A stretch of DNA of 64,000 nucleotides from Brasilonema angustatum HA4187-MV1 (GCA_019359695.1 JAHHGV010000026.1:1-64000); one strand, 5' to 3'. Numbered from the stretch's first letter, positions 46,381 through 56,457 are shown. Notes: generated by a model not told the origin, from the sequence alone. A program made the numbers and translations.

Positions 46381-46524
46381 CCCTATGCCTAACGGCACGC
46401 TTCCGCTATGGGGGCTAGCGTGTCCGCAGGACATAGACGGGTTTCCCGTCGCAGGATAAGAGCGTTAGAAACCGTTCGACTGAGCGCTCACGGCCGAAGC
46501 CCTCCAAAGAGCGCTGGTCTCACC
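46381..46524. repeat. Composite palindromic cassette block
   Basis: CCTAACGGCACGCTTCCGC, GTGTCCGCAGGACATAGACG, GGGTTTCCCGTCGCAGGATA, AGAGCGTT and GAGCGCTGGTCTCACC. The middle part is shared with cassette 2 in tnpB (3720-3745 region). Confidence 0.55.
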
Positions 46525-46691
46525 AAGCAAGGGTGAGGTGACGATTGTGTGGAATATTTGGATTTTTGAGTGGTGATAGCGTCACCAAGCACTGAATTTA
46601 TTCGTTAGATATTCACTCTTTTTTATACATTTAGTCAGATTTACCATACGTACAAAAGTACGCCCTGGTCTTGGTCAACTTTTTGAACTAT

Positions 46692-47813
46692 TTATGACTG
46701 ACCTGAGGGATCTGCTGCGTTAACAAATTCTGGGTGTTCACTCTCTGAACACTGAATGACTTGGTCTGAGTTTGGTCTGTGTTGTCGCTTGAATTCACCC
46801 AATTGCACAGGCTGACCTGTTTGTGCTGATTGGTTGATTGCACGAATAATGCGAACATCAGCTAACCCTTCTTCTCCAGAAGGTTCTGGATCTTTATCTT
46901 TGATCACGCAATCTGAAAAGTAAATAATTTCTGCTGCAAACTGGTCTCCAGCAGGAAAAGATTGTTCCTGCGTTTCATCATTGATGGTAATTTGTTGCTT
47001 CAATTCGCCTTGATAAGAGTATGCAGAATCCATCCGCAAGTCGCCTTTTGTACCTACAACCTGAAAAGTAGAAACTGGTGCCCCGCCAAAGCTAGAGATA
47101 AATATTGCCAGTCTCTCTCCAGGAAAACGCACTAGGGCGCTGGTCATTTCCTCAGCTTTCTCAAAACGCTTTTCTCCAATGCTTGCGCTTAGGGCAACAA
47201 CTTCAGTGGGTTCATCTTGAAATAGATAGCGGGCAGCATTGATGCAGTATGTCCCCATGTCGTAAACAGAACCACCACCATTGGAGATTGGTTCTTTTAA
47301 CCGCACGTTATCTCCAACAACCTGTTGAGAAAATACGGAGTTAAAGATGCGGGGGTTACCAATTTTGCCTGAATTAACAATTTCTACTGCCAGCATGTTT
47401 GCTTTATCAAAATGCAGACGGTAGGCAATCATTAGTTTTACCTTGTTTTCAAGGCAAGCGCGAATCATCTCCTCACACTCTTGTTCTGTCACAGCCATTG
47501 GCTTTTCACAAAGCACATGAACACCAGCTTTTGCCGCCCGCACAGTATAATCACAGTGGAGATGGTTAGGCAAGGCGATGTAAACTGCATCTATTTCACC
47601 ACTTTTAAGGTAGTTGTCATACTCTTCGTAAGAGTAAGTTTTTACTCCATAATGCTTGCCGAGTTTTTGACGCTTGATTGGATCTCCTGAAAACAAGGCA
47701 ACCAGTTGTGAATTTTCGGTGTGAGCAAAAGCAGGTAAGACGTCTTCTTGGGCAATCCAACCCAGTCCTACAACCGCGTAGCGAATTTTACTCTTGCCGT
47801 TTGTCACTGTCAT
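46692..47813 (-). CDS. Gfo/Idh/MocA-family NAD(P)-dependent oxidoreductase
   Basis: A 373-residue sugar-type dehydrogenase. The N-terminal Rossmann domain has VVGLGWIAQEDVLPAFAH, IALPNHLHCDYTVRAA and the family motif CEKPMAVTEQE. The C-terminal domain contains RLHFDKAN and SVYDMGTYCINAARYLF, as in glucose-fructose oxidoreductase relatives. A strong ribosome-binding site (AGGAGG) precedes the ATG on the minus strand. Substrate unknown, probably a sugar or cyclitol derivative. Confidence 0.88.
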   Translation of the reverse strand: MTVTNGKSKIRYAVVGLGWIAQEDVLPAFAHTENSQLVALFSGDPIKRQKLGKHYGVKTYSYEEYDNYLKSGEIDAVYIALPNHLHCDYTVRAAKAGVHVLCEKPMAVTEQECEEMIRACLENKVKLMIAYRLHFDKANMLAVEIVNSGKIGNPRIFNSVFSQQVVGDNVRLKEPISNGGGSVYDMGTYCINAARYLFQDEPTEVVALSASIGEKRFEKAEEMTSALVRFPGERLAIFISSFGGAPVSTFQVVGTKGDLRMDSAYSYQGELKQQITINDETQEQSFPAGDQFAAEIIYFSDCVIKDKDPEPSGEEGLADVRIIRAINQSAQTGQPVQLGEFKRQHRPNSDQVIQCSESEHPEFVNAADPSGQS

Positions 47814-48429
47814 TTATCAACCTCCTAATGTAGTTATTTTTTCTAGAGTGTAGGGATCTGAATTCCCTTTACTTTTGTACAGTGCAAGGAAGTGCGCCTG
47901 TGCATCCTTACACCTCTTATTTTTTCAACAATCTTGAATTATTTGTCCTGCAATCCAACCTGTTCTCTATGACTTTGAGGATAGAAATTAATGATTTTTG
48001 CTCCATCCTTCTAGCGACACAGAGGTAGCAGATTTTTTCTAAGCAGGGCATAGGTCATCCCCAAAGGGGGAGCGTAGACCCCAGAGGAGGCTTCCCGATA
48101 GCCGTAAGGCGTGGCGTCAGCCATAAAGTAGCAATTGCAAGAATCGTAGTTTTATGTTTTTTTATATTGATCTACTTACAAATAAAAAACAACATAAGAT
48201 ATAATGTTTGACTATAGGATTTCTACTTAATTTTTGAAGGTAATTCAGTACAGTTTATGTTAAGCGTTCCTTACCTCAACGAGTTCGTGTGGCTAGCGGG
48301 TGCTGTCACGGCTAGCACCGCTATCGAGCGCGTCTGGTGTAGGAGATACGCCACGAAGTGCGAACAGAAACCAAACCGGATTCCTATATATAAGTTTGAT
48401 CATTAAACACTTATATTTTATTTGTAAGA
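47814..48429. other. Repeat-containing intergenic region
   Basis: Holds GC-rich repeat text (48040-48125: CCCCAAAGGGGG, GAGGCTTCCCGATAGCCG), GCTAGCGGGTGCTGTCACGG (48293) facing GCTAGCACCGC, and the short unit AAACCGGATTCCTATATA (about 48373-48390) also seen at 26940. No gene. Confidence 0.45.
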
Positions 48430-48909
48430 ATGAAAAAAGCTTTTAGTTTCTACGGGATTATTCTAGGATCAGTTTTGCTAAGTATCGTCTTGAGTTTTAC
48501 GTCAGGGAAAATTTTGGCACAAACTGAAAACTCTGAAGTTAGTGGAAGTAAGGCGGTTATCGAAAATTCTGGCTCTACGAATACCTGCCCTTACACAATT
48601 TCTGTTTTACCTGGTGGAGCAGCAACTTACACTGTTTGCAACAAAACGGGGAAGGGTGAAGTTTCATCTGGGCTAAGTAAGAGATTTTTTGAGGATATAA
48701 AAACTGCCCAGCCATTAGAAAATGTACCATTTACCCCTTGTGTGAAAAGCGCGTCGTTCGGTACAACGACTAAAGTGAAGTATAAAGAACAAACGTCTCC
48801 TGATATTAGTTGTCCTAGTTCTGATTCTAGAGTTACAGACTTATATGAGGATACAGTCAAAATTCAGCAACAGTTAGGTTTTTCAACAAAGAGAAGTAGC
48901 TCAACCTAA
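48430..48909 (+). CDS. Secreted Cys-containing protein (159 aa)
   Basis: A signal peptide (IILGSVLLSIVLSFTSG, cleavage near ILAQ) is followed by a small Ser/Thr-rich mature domain with four Cys (NTCPY, TVCN, TPCVK, ISCPS), likely two disulfides in the periplasm or outside the cell. No family recognised. The protein-like signal and Cys pattern support a real gene. Confidence 0.65.
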   Translation: MKKAFSFYGIILGSVLLSIVLSFTSGKILAQTENSEVSGSKAVIENSGSTNTCPYTISVLPGGAATYTVCNKTGKGEVSSGLSKRFFEDIKTAQPLENVPFTPCVKSASFGTTTKVKYKEQTSPDISCPSSDSRVTDLYEDTVKIQQQLGFSTKRSSST

Positions 48910-48944
48910 TTAAACTTAAAATGTCATTCGCGCAAAGAGCAGCA

Positions 48945-48974
48945 GTAGGGTGGGCAACATGTTGCCCACCCTAC
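48945..48974. repeat. Perfect 30-bp palindrome
   Basis: GTAGGGTGGGCAACAT and its exact complement, directly after the secreted-protein gene and just before the 3' end of the convergent ferrochelatase-like gene. It is related to the inner arms of the 11365-11485 element and may serve as a shared terminator. Confidence 0.75.
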
Positions 48975-48977
48975 ACC

Positions 48978-50096
48978 TTAATGATGATGGTGATGATGAT
49001 GTGCAACGGCTAACTGCGGATTAATTGCCACAGTTTCTTCTGACAACAACTCGTTAATATGAGCATTTGCCCACTGGGCTGCCATGTATAAGAACTCAGG
49101 ATCGTCGTTAACGCAAGGCATCTGCACGTAGTTTACATCAGAATGCTTTTTCTCTAAGGCATGAATGATGTGGTGTACATCCAGTAGAGTTTCATGGTTT
49201 TCTGTCGCAAAACCAATCGGCATAAATACAATTGCTTTGGCACCTAATTGAATCAGGTTTTTCGCTGCTTGTTGAGCATTTGGCAGCGTCCATTCAATTA
49301 AGGGTGTGTCATGGTTGAGCCATCCGACAGAAATCAGAGGGTAGCGGTGGATTAACTTGTCGCGAACTAAGTCGTAGAGTATTTGACTTTCGGTAATTCC
49401 AGAGGTGAATCCTTTGGCTTTATGGGGACAACCGTGGTTCATCAGCACAATGCCAATTTGAGAAGGTAGGTAAGCACTGGCTAAGTCAGCTGTAATTTTC
49501 TCTTCGACTAGATGCGCCATCAAGTCGATGTAAGCTGGTTCATTATAGAACGAGGGGATGTAGCGCAGTCCTTTCACCCAATGCTCATCACCCTCTGCTA
49601 TCTCGGATAAAGCGTTGTTGACTTGTTCTATGGCGATACCGCTGGTGAAGATGGAATCTACAACAAGCAGCGGGTAGATGAGTATTTTGTCAAAACCTTG
49701 ATTTTTGATTTCTGTCAAGACTTGTTTGGGTAGGAAGGGAGCGCAAAAGTTGAAGGCTTTAAAAACTTGAACAGCTTCACCCCACTTGGCTTGTAGGTCT
49801 TTTTCAATGCCAGCGCGTTGTTTTTCAAAAATAGCGTTGTGTGGGGAAATAAAATCATGGTGCTGATGTCCCCACTCATGACGGTCAAATAACGCCAAAA
49901 GCTTTGCCAAGGGAGGATACACCCAAGTAGGGACGGGTGCAAATTTTGCTGTCAGCAGATTTAAGGCTTGTTCATTATAGTTAGCGAAATCTTCGTAGCT
50001 TTCGACTTCACCGTAACCCATGAGCAATACTGCTACTCGTTGTTGACTGGGCGATCGCTCATGCGTTGAATCTAGTTTTTCTGGTGTGGCAACCAC
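48978..50096 (-). CDS. Ferrochelatase-family protein with C-terminal His7
   Basis: A 372-residue chelatase-fold protein. The two half-domains contain the conserved His in LMNHGCPHKAKG and the Glu in IGFATENHETLLDVHH, aligning with the active-site His and Glu of ferrochelatase. It lacks the chlorophyll-binding-like CAB segment of standard cyanobacterial HemH and is probably a paralogue. The last seven residues are His (366-372), encoded by mixed CAT/CAC codons before a natural TAA, a built-in metal-binding tail like those on some cobalt/nickel chelatases. It could insert or store Fe, Co or Ni; the substrate is not known. Confidence 0.83.
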   Translation of the reverse strand: MVATPEKLDSTHERSPSQQRVAVLLMGYGEVESYEDFANYNEQALNLLTAKFAPVPTWVYPPLAKLLALFDRHEWGHQHHDFISPHNAIFEKQRAGIEKDLQAKWGEAVQVFKAFNFCAPFLPKQVLTEIKNQGFDKILIYPLLVVDSIFTSGIAIEQVNNALSEIAEGDEHWVKGLRYIPSFYNEPAYIDLMAHLVEEKITADLASAYLPSQIGIVLMNHGCPHKAKGFTSGITESQILYDLVRDKLIHRYPLISVGWLNHDTPLIEWTLPNAQQAAKNLIQLGAKAIVFMPIGFATENHETLLDVHHIIHALEKKHSDVNYVQMPCVNDDPEFLYMAAQWANAHINELLSEETVAINPQLAVAHHHHHHH

Positions 50097-50570
50097 AATA
50101 GTTCCTCAATACAACTTCAAAAGTTCTGAGTACCTAAGCAATGAGTCCTTTGATCATTTCCACTTCAATGTCGGTACTCATGGTTCAGCACTGTTTGGGT
50201 TTTGTTGTTTTCCATACTCGTAAAATTCTATCCTATCCAGGGGGATAGGATGAAAAAGGAAATATAAGTCGTATCTCTCATGATTACCCTCTATTTACTA
50301 CCTAAGATAGAAACACAACAATGACTAAAAATAACTTTTGAGGCTTGACATATACTTGTTTACCGCAATTGTGCGACGCTTGATAGACTGGAATTGATAT
50401 GTTGAGTTGGTAATTACAAGGACAAGTCACCACTTTGCTGAATTCAAACAGATTGAACTTTTTTGAAGATTGCAAGCCGTTCTGTGTCCGGAAAAGTATG
50501 GAAAATTATGTTGTATATGTAACTAACATACATACATGACTTGAAGAATAAGCTGCTAAAACAAGAAGAG
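50097..50570. other. Divergent intergenic region
   Basis: AT-rich. A self-complementary patch TCCTATCCAGGGGGATAGGA sits near 50231-50250. TTGACA at 50346 and TATACT-like text nearby may belong to the downstream gene's promoter. No gene. Confidence 0.4.
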
Positions 50571-51143
50571 ATGAGTATAATTATTTGCCCTGGAATTCAT
50601 GAGTCAGTTTTAACTCAATCTTTTGTATCAGGGTGGATAGAGCAAGTTATAGATAAAGCCAAAAGCAAAAAGCCAGTAGATGTACTGATATTTTCGGGTG
50701 AGAGTGGTTTAGCTTTATCAGGATTTCATTTATGGCAATTTTTACACAAACACTTGCAGAATAGGATAGAATCGCCGGTTGTATTCATTAGCTTTAGTGC
50801 TGGTGTTGTTGGGGCAATACTCGCTGCTCATAAATGGCAACAAATTGGCGGTTATGTCAAAGCTTTTATTGCTATAGATGGATGGGGAGTACCGATGTGG
50901 GGAAATTTTCCTATCCATCGGATGAGTCATGATTATTTCACCCACTGGAGTTCTTCTATGCTGGGAAGCGGGCAGAATAACTTTTGTGCAGATCCACCTG
51001 TTGACCATTTAGAAATGTGGCGATCGCCCCAAACTGTGCAGGGCTACTGTTTAGACTCTTGTTTTGGGGAATCACCGCCGAAACAGCGTCTGAGCGCAGC
51101 TGAATTTTTGCACTTGCTTTTAAAGCATTATGAAGATAACTAG
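50571..51143 (+). CDS. Alpha/beta-hydrolase-like protein (190 aa)
   Basis: A short protein with a hydrolase-like core: IIICPGIHES at the first strand and the nucleophile elbow FISFSAGVVGA (Ser-centred). A late His lies in PPVDHLEMW and could complete a triad. The family is not recognised, and lipase/esterase-type activity is inference. ATG 50571 is preferred over TTG 50541. The gene is followed by repeat-rich DNA. Confidence 0.68.
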   Translation: MSIIICPGIHESVLTQSFVSGWIEQVIDKAKSKKPVDVLIFSGESGLALSGFHLWQFLHKHLQNRIESPVVFISFSAGVVGAILAAHKWQQIGGYVKAFIAIDGWGVPMWGNFPIHRMSHDYFTHWSSSMLGSGQNNFCADPPVDHLEMWRSPQTVQGYCLDSCFGESPPKQRLSAAEFLHLLLKHYEDN

Positions 51144-51504
51144 TCCGGAAAACAGATTTGCCAACCAGGAGTGAGTAAAAGAAGATCAGGGAATAAAGAG
51201 GAGGCAGTGCTCCCTTGGGGGGGATCTTCCCCGTTGTAGCACCTACCGTGGAGATGAGGGAGATCTCGTAAGCCCTATATCCTATGCCCAGTGAGTACGG
51301 CCACGGCTTACGCCCCCAAGTCCTCCGGAGGCTTGCGCCAACAAAGCAGCGTTTTGTGGAGGAGATACGGCACTTGGCTTGGGCGTAAACGCAAAGCGTG
51401 CCACTAGGCATACAAAGCAGCCTGTCCCTTTGCGACTCAGCTTCCCCTGCTTCTGTTACTCGTTCACTCCGTCCGTTCCCTAATCGCTATCTCAAAAGAT
51501 TCTA
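51144..51504. repeat. Repeat-rich intergenic region
   Basis: The composite block at about 51278-51415 (CCTATGCCCAGTGAGTACGG, CCTCCGGAGGCTTGCGCC, GCGTGCCACTAGGCATAC) belongs to the same GC-rich repeat families as 33577 and 46381. No gene; antisense frames follow the repeats. Confidence 0.45.
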
Positions 51505-52773
51505 ATGTTTCCAACTGAACCTGCTGCTGTGAATAAAGGGTTTACTGCGATTCTCAAAAACCGTGGTTTTATGCTGCTGTGGATTGGGCAATTGGTATCC
51601 CAATTAGCAGATAAAGTCTTTTTTGTTTTGATAATTGCTCTGCTTGAGAACTACCCAGCCCCTGCTGGATTAGCCCAAAACTCAATGTACTCGACGTTGA
51701 TGGTGGCGTTTACAGTACCAGCAGTGTTGTTTGGTTCTGCGGGTGGTATCTTTGTTGACCGCTTCCCAAAAAAACTTATTATGGTTGGCTCTGATATCCT
51801 GCGCGGGCTATTAACCCTGTGTATTCCTTTTTTGCCACGAGAGTTTGTTATTCTGCTTATAATAGCTTTTGCCATCTCCACTGTGACGCAGTTTTTTGCA
51901 CCCGCTGAGCAAGCTGCTATTCCGCAGTTGGTTAAAAAAGAAAATCTGATGGCAGCCAATGCGCTGTTTAGCAGCACAATGATGGGAGCTTTAATTGTTG
52001 GCTTTGCCGTGGGGGAGCCAATCTTGAGTTGGGCGAAAAACTCAATAGGACCAAGATATGGTCAAGAACTGATCGTGGCAGGATTGTACCTGTTGTCTGC
52101 GGGCGTTATGCAACCCATTAACTTTAGAGACAACGTATCGGTTGACAACACTCACTCAGTCATCAATCCTTGGGCGGAGTTTAAAGAGGGTTTGCGTTAT
52201 CTCAAGAAAAACCGTCTTGTGCTGAATGCTATGCTGCAACTGACGACATTATACTGTGTGTTTGCAGCATTAACAGTACTCGCTATTAGATTAGCAAAAA
52301 AGTTTGGCTTAGAAGAAAAACAATTTGGCTTTTTCTTGGCAGCCGCTGGGATAGGTATGGTTTTGGGAGCAGCGATTTTAGGTAACTGGGGTGAAAAAGT
52401 TCAGCGCAAGCCCTTACCCCTGATTGGGTTTTTAATTATGGCGCTGGTTTTAGGAGTGTTCAGTTTTACTAACAACTTGCTCTTAGCTTTAGCACTTTGT
52501 GCATTGTTGGGTATAGGCGCTGCTTTCATTGGCGTACCAATGCAAACTCTGATTCAACAGCAAACACCACCGACAATGCATGGTAAAGTATTTGGGTTTC
52601 AAAATCATGCCGTGAACATAGCCCTCTCAGCACCACTGGCAATCACTGGTCCACTCACTGATGCTCTTGGGTTGCGAATTGTGCTTGTGAGCATGAGTAT
52701 TGTCGTAGTGACTGTAGGCGTTTGGGCTTGGCAAAACACTCGTCGAGTATTGCGAGATATTTTTCTAAAATGA
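51505..52773 (+). CDS. Major facilitator superfamily transporter
   Basis: A 422-residue protein with about 12 membrane helices. The MFS loop 2-3 motif appears as GGIFVDRFPKKLIM, and the N-terminus (GFMLLWIGQLVSQLADKVFF) matches the DHA/enterobactin-exporter-like branch (MFS_3 type). Likely an exporter of a small molecule; substrate unknown. Acetolactate synthase follows 107 bases later, but co-transcription is not evident. Confidence 0.87.
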   Translation: MFPTEPAAVNKGFTAILKNRGFMLLWIGQLVSQLADKVFFVLIIALLENYPAPAGLAQNSMYSTLMVAFTVPAVLFGSAGGIFVDRFPKKLIMVGSDILRGLLTLCIPFLPREFVILLIIAFAISTVTQFFAPAEQAAIPQLVKKENLMAANALFSSTMMGALIVGFAVGEPILSWAKNSIGPRYGQELIVAGLYLLSAGVMQPINFRDNVSVDNTHSVINPWAEFKEGLRYLKKNRLVLNAMLQLTTLYCVFAALTVLAIRLAKKFGLEEKQFGFFLAAAGIGMVLGAAILGNWGEKVQRKPLPLIGFLIMALVLGVFSFTNNLLLALALCALLGIGAAFIGVPMQTLIQQQTPPTMHGKVFGFQNHAVNIALSAPLAITGPLTDALGLRIVLVSMSIVVVTVGVWAWQNTRRVLRDIFLK

Positions 52774-52886
52774 ATTTTCTATTTTTTACAGGAAATTTCG
52801 TCGCTATTGTACTAAGCTTTTCAATTAAAATGAAGTTTTAACTACAAAAAGTCAGCATTAACTTAGCTATTGCGTGAGGTTTGACT

Positions 52887-54782
52887 GTGCGTTCGCCTTC
52901 TCAAATTAGTCTCCCACAAACAGAAAATCAGAGCATCTCCAATATTTCTATCTCGCCAGCCGTGACGCCCAGGCGTGCATCAGGTGGTTTTGCTTTGCTT
53001 GATAGTCTCAAGCGGCACGGCGTTGAGTATATTTTTGGTTATCCTGGTGGTGCAATCCTGCCGATTTACGATGACTTGTATAAAGTAGAAGCTGCTGGTA
53101 ATGGCATTAAGCACATCTTGGTGAGACACGAACAAGGTGCCGCACACGCCGCCGATGGTTATGCCCGTGCTACGGGGAAGGTAGGAGTGTGCTTTGGAAC
53201 TTCAGGTCCTGGGGCGACGAATTTAGTGACGGGCATCGCCACTGCCTATATGGACTCAATCCCGATGGTTATTGTCACCGGACAGGTATCACGGGCGGTA
53301 ATTGGTACCGATGCGTTTCAAGAAACTGATATTTACGGAATCACGCTACCAATTGTCAAGCACTCCTATGTCGTGCGCGATCCCAAAGATATGGCGCGAA
53401 TAGTTGCTGAAGCCTTCCATATTGCCAGCACTGGACGTCCGGGACCAGTTTTGATTGATGTTCCCAAGGATGTGGCGCTTGAAGAATTTGACTATATGCC
53501 TGTGGAACCGGGAAAAGTGAAGTTACCAGGGTATCGTCCCACGGTGAAGGGTAATCCACGTCAGGTTTGTGCAGCAATACAATTAATTCGTGAAAGTCGC
53601 CGTCCGTTGTTGTATGTGGGTGGAGGTGCCATCGCCTCTAATGCCCACGAAGAAGTAAAACAACTGGCAGAAATGTTTAATATCCCCGTCAGCACAACGT
53701 TGATGGGTATTGGTGCTTTTGACGAACATCATCCCCTGTCTTTAGGAATGTTGGGAATGCACGGCACCGCTTACGCTAACTTTGCTGTCACAGATTGTGA
53801 TTTGCTGATTTGTGTCGGTGCAAGATTTGATGACCGCGTTACAAGTAAGTTAGATGAATTCGCTACCCGTGCTAAGGTCATTCACATTGATATCGATCCG
53901 GCAGAGGTAGGTAAGAACCGCATTCCAGATGTACCGATCGTTGGTGATGTACGGAAAGTGCTGACTGATTTGTTACGTCGCTGTCAGCAAACAGGTATCA
54001 ACACCATACCGAGCCAAACCCAAGAATGGCTGAACCTGATCAACCGCTGGAAGGAAGAATATCCTTTGGAGGTGCCACACCATGCTGACAGTATCTCACC
54101 GCAAGAGGTGATTGTAGAACTTGGTCGCCAAGCACCCGACGCCTATTACACAACAGATGTTGGTCAACATCAAATGTGGGCGGCACAATTCCTCAAGAAT
54201 GGTCCACGGCGGTGGATTTCCAGTGCTGGTTTGGGAACGATGGGTTTCGGTTTACCCGCAGCAATCGGCGCTAAGGTGGGTTTGCCCAATGAAGAAGTCA
54301 TCTGTATTAGCGGTGATGCCAGTTTCCAAATGAATTTACAGGAACTGGGAACAGCAGCACAATATGGTATCAATGTCAAGACAGTTATCCTAAACAACGG
54401 CTGGCAGGGAATGGTGCGCCAATGGCAACAAGCCTTCTATGGCGAGCGTTATTCATCCTCGAATATGGAAGTGGGAATGCCAGACATTGAGTTCCTGGCA
54501 AAGGCGTATGGCATCAAGGGGATGGTGATTAAAAACCGGGAGGAGTTGAAAGATGCGATCGCCGAAATACTAGCACACGACGGTCCAGTTATCGTCAATG
54601 TCCACGTGACCAGAGACGAAAACTGTTACCCAATGGTCGCTCCTGGAAAGAGCAACGCTCAGATGATTGGCTTACCACGTCAGCCAAAGAAAGCTTCGCT
54701 AGAGCCAGTTTTCTGTACCAACTGCGGTGCGAAAAACGTGCCCAATAACAACTTCTGCCCTGAGTGTGGTACGAAGTTGTAG
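52887..54782 (+). CDS. ilvB: Acetolactate synthase large subunit with zinc-ribbon tail
   Basis: A 631-residue ThDP enzyme for the first step of branched-chain amino-acid synthesis. The catalytic Glu is in [20 protein letters not shown], the FAD region includes GARFDDRVT, and the ThDP motif is [19 protein letters not shown] then [11 protein letters not shown]. The usual protein would end near the MIGLPR region; here it continues into a Cys4 zinc ribbon ([18 protein letters not shown]). GTG 52887 is the likely start, because GAGG at 52876-52879 is well placed; TTG 52881 is too close. Confidence 0.93.
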   Translation: MRSPSQISLPQTENQSISNISISPAVTPRRASGGFALLDSLKRHGVEYIFGYPGGAILPIYDDLYKVEAAGNGIKHILVRHEQGAAHAADGYARATGKVGVCFGTSGPGATNLVTGIATAYMDSIPMVIVTGQVSRAVIGTDAFQETDIYGITLPIVKHSYVVRDPKDMARIVAEAFHIASTGRPGPVLIDVPKDVALEEFDYMPVEPGKVKLPGYRPTVKGNPRQVCAAIQLIRESRRPLLYVGGGAIASNAHEEVKQLAEMFNIPVSTTLMGIGAFDEHHPLSLGMLGMHGTAYANFAVTDCDLLICVGARFDDRVTSKLDEFATRAKVIHIDIDPAEVGKNRIPDVPIVGDVRKVLTDLLRRCQQTGINTIPSQTQEWLNLINRWKEEYPLEVPHHADSISPQEVIVELGRQAPDAYYTTDVGQHQMWAAQFLKNGPRRWISSAGLGTMGFGLPAAIGAKVGLPNEEVICISGDASFQMNLQELGTAAQYGINVKTVILNNGWQGMVRQWQQAFYGERYSSSNMEVGMPDIEFLAKAYGIKGMVIKNREELKDAIAEILAHDGPVIVNVHVTRDENCYPMVAPGKSNAQMIGLPRQPKKASLEPVFCTNCGAKNVPNNNFCPECGTKL

Positions 54783-54990
54783 AGCGATTGTGGTTCAAGA
54801 ATAATAATGTAGGGTGGGCAATGCTCACCCTTAATATTTGCAACGTCTTGACTTTTCAATGAGCAGTGATTGCTACATCATACGAAGTTGCGTTCAAAGA
54901 AATAATTTCATAAACGAACCACAAAGACGCGAACGCGAGTGCGTGCGCCTTAGCGCATAGAGCGCTAAGGAAGAAAAAAGAAGATTACCT
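54783..54990. other. Intergenic region with palindromic half-unit
   Basis: GTAGGGTGGGCAATGCTCAC (54811-54830) is a half-copy of the 11365 element's inner arm. GCGCCTTAGCGC palindromic text lies at 54945-54970. No gene. Confidence 0.45.
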
Positions 54991-55626
54991 CTATGAATGT
55001 AACTTGGTATCATCATGTGATTTTAAAGCAGTAGACAACCTACAGGAGCTTTCCGCCCAGTTCCCCAGATGTTCAAAGCCGAACTTCAACAATTTATCAG
55101 TGCCGAAAGCAACAGCACCTGTACCACCCACAAGAAGTGCGCCCATAACAAGTGGATCTCCAACTGCTGATGTGACAACTGCAGTTGCGGCTGCTCCCGT
55201 AACGCTACTACCCATCATTCCAGCTAATGCAGTTGTTAGACCGCCTAATCCCAACTGAGAAACGGCTGATGCGGTTCCGGCATAACCAGCCAACGCCCCC
55301 GCACCTGCGGTAGAAGCAGATGCAACCGCCTTAGTAATTGTGAAGGCTGAGGTTGCTCCTTTCTCAATCACTTTCCAAGTCGAATCATCAGTGCCCGTTA
55401 ACTTATCGGAGTAAGCCCTACAAATCGTTTCCGGCGTTATTTCCAGAAACTTTTTTGCATCTTTAACAAGCTGCTTATTGAATAGGAGCTTGTTAATATA
55501 ATTTGGTGATATAAAGTCCAAAGGAGTAGAAGCAAATGCAGGTGCTGCTGAAGTAAAGCTCAGATGAAGTGTGATTATCAGAGCAATCAGGAATACAGAT
55601 AAGATTCTTTTTAACCAATTAAACAT
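54991..55626 (-). CDS. Exported protein with glycine-zipper core (211 aa)
   Basis: A signal peptide (LSVFLIALIITLHLSFTSAA) is followed by a short helical domain with one Cys and a long Gly/Ala-rich hydrophobic segment (GAGALAGYAGTASAVSQLGL, then TALAGMMGSSVTGAAATAVV). The Gly spacing resembles glycine zippers of pore-forming or bacteriocin-like proteins. The C-terminus is hydrophilic with one Cys (SSCRLS). Family not recognised. The function may be membrane insertion or secretion; this is inference. Confidence 0.65.
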   Translation of the reverse strand: MFNWLKRILSVFLIALIITLHLSFTSAAPAFASTPLDFISPNYINKLLFNKQLVKDAKKFLEITPETICRAYSDKLTGTDDSTWKVIEKGATSAFTITKAVASASTAGAGALAGYAGTASAVSQLGLGGLTTALAGMMGSSVTGAAATAVVTSAVGDPLVMGALLVGGTGAVAFGTDKLLKFGFEHLGNWAESSCRLSTALKSHDDTKLHS

Positions 55627-56105
55627 AGTTCATTACACTTTGAGTAATATCGATAACCTTCGTACAGTACCCATAAATGGGGATCGTAAATATTGAGGAT
55701 TGACGTTGAGTTTCCTTGCGTCAAACGGACACTTTCTACCCTGCAGGAAGCTGTCCTCCGGGCGTCTACAATGGGGGAAACGGAACCCCGCACAGAAGTG
55801 TCCTCCCTAACCTACGATTAATTCTCACTGTCTAATCGGTTACCTCCACAACCCTTCTCATGACGTATACAGTGTACGTTTTGTTGCTTAATAGCCTAAG
55901 TAAAAGTTTGCGTATGAGCTCAAAGATATTTAATGTAGAGCATGTAAATGTAATGTCTCTACAACGTAGGTGGGTATTAACAGGGGATTTAGTATTACAA
56001 CTGAGGATTCATCACTTACAGCGGTTTTCTCTAAGGTGGGTAATGCTCACCCTTGTATCTTTTTGACTTTCCGTAGAATTTTCCCCAAGGGGGCGATCGC
56101 CTACC
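55627..56105. other. Intergenic region, no gene recognised
   Basis: Has GTCCTCCGGGCGTC/GGGGAAACGG repeat text near 55755-55790 and a CAGCGGTTTTCTCTAAGG half-unit of the 11365 family near 56020-56045. A 68-codon frame (55860-56066) overlaps this repeat and is not convincing. Confidence 0.45.
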
Positions 56106-56284
56106 GGGACTTAGACAAAAAACACAGGTAAAATAGCCTCAAACGCATATCCCAAAAGACTTGGACATCGTTTGGCTTAGTTTGTTGATATATCTGGGTT
56201 CTGTGGCTTTTTGGGCATTTGGTGTATTTTCCTTGCCCTGCATGGGTTTGAGGCTTGTTTTGTCCTCAAAAATGTTTAAGTCCC
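56106..56284. repeat. MITE-like element with ~48-bp imperfect inverted repeats
   Basis: The left end GGGACTTAGACAAAAAACAC and the right end (complement of) GGGACTTAAACATTTTTGAG face each other. Both continue into AGCCTCAAAC(G/C)CAT. The element is 179 bp, with no coding capacity. It looks like a deletion derivative of an insertion sequence. Confidence 0.65.
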
Positions 56285-56457
56285 ACTACTTAGGATTATT
56301 TAGTGTTGCGTTGAGGCGGTTTAGAGCGGCTAATTAATACCGCCCCGTACTTGGACGAGAAGATCGCTATTCGATGAAGTAAAACTACTGAGTTTCCATT
56401 CCTGAGTTGTGAGTATCTACGTCTTACAACTCAGGACTGATTACTTAAGACTCAGGA

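Larger units (their letters stand above)
46106..46691. other. Repeat-rich intergenic region
   Basis: Direct GTCATTAG copies (46187-46212), a long hairpin (46305-46355) and a palindromic cassette block (46381-46524). No gene seen. Confidence 0.5.

Noticed and set aside
48978-49005. His7 tail as a vector tag artefact
   Set aside because: Codons are mixed CAT/CAC, the stop is natural and genomic repeat DNA follows directly, so it is native.
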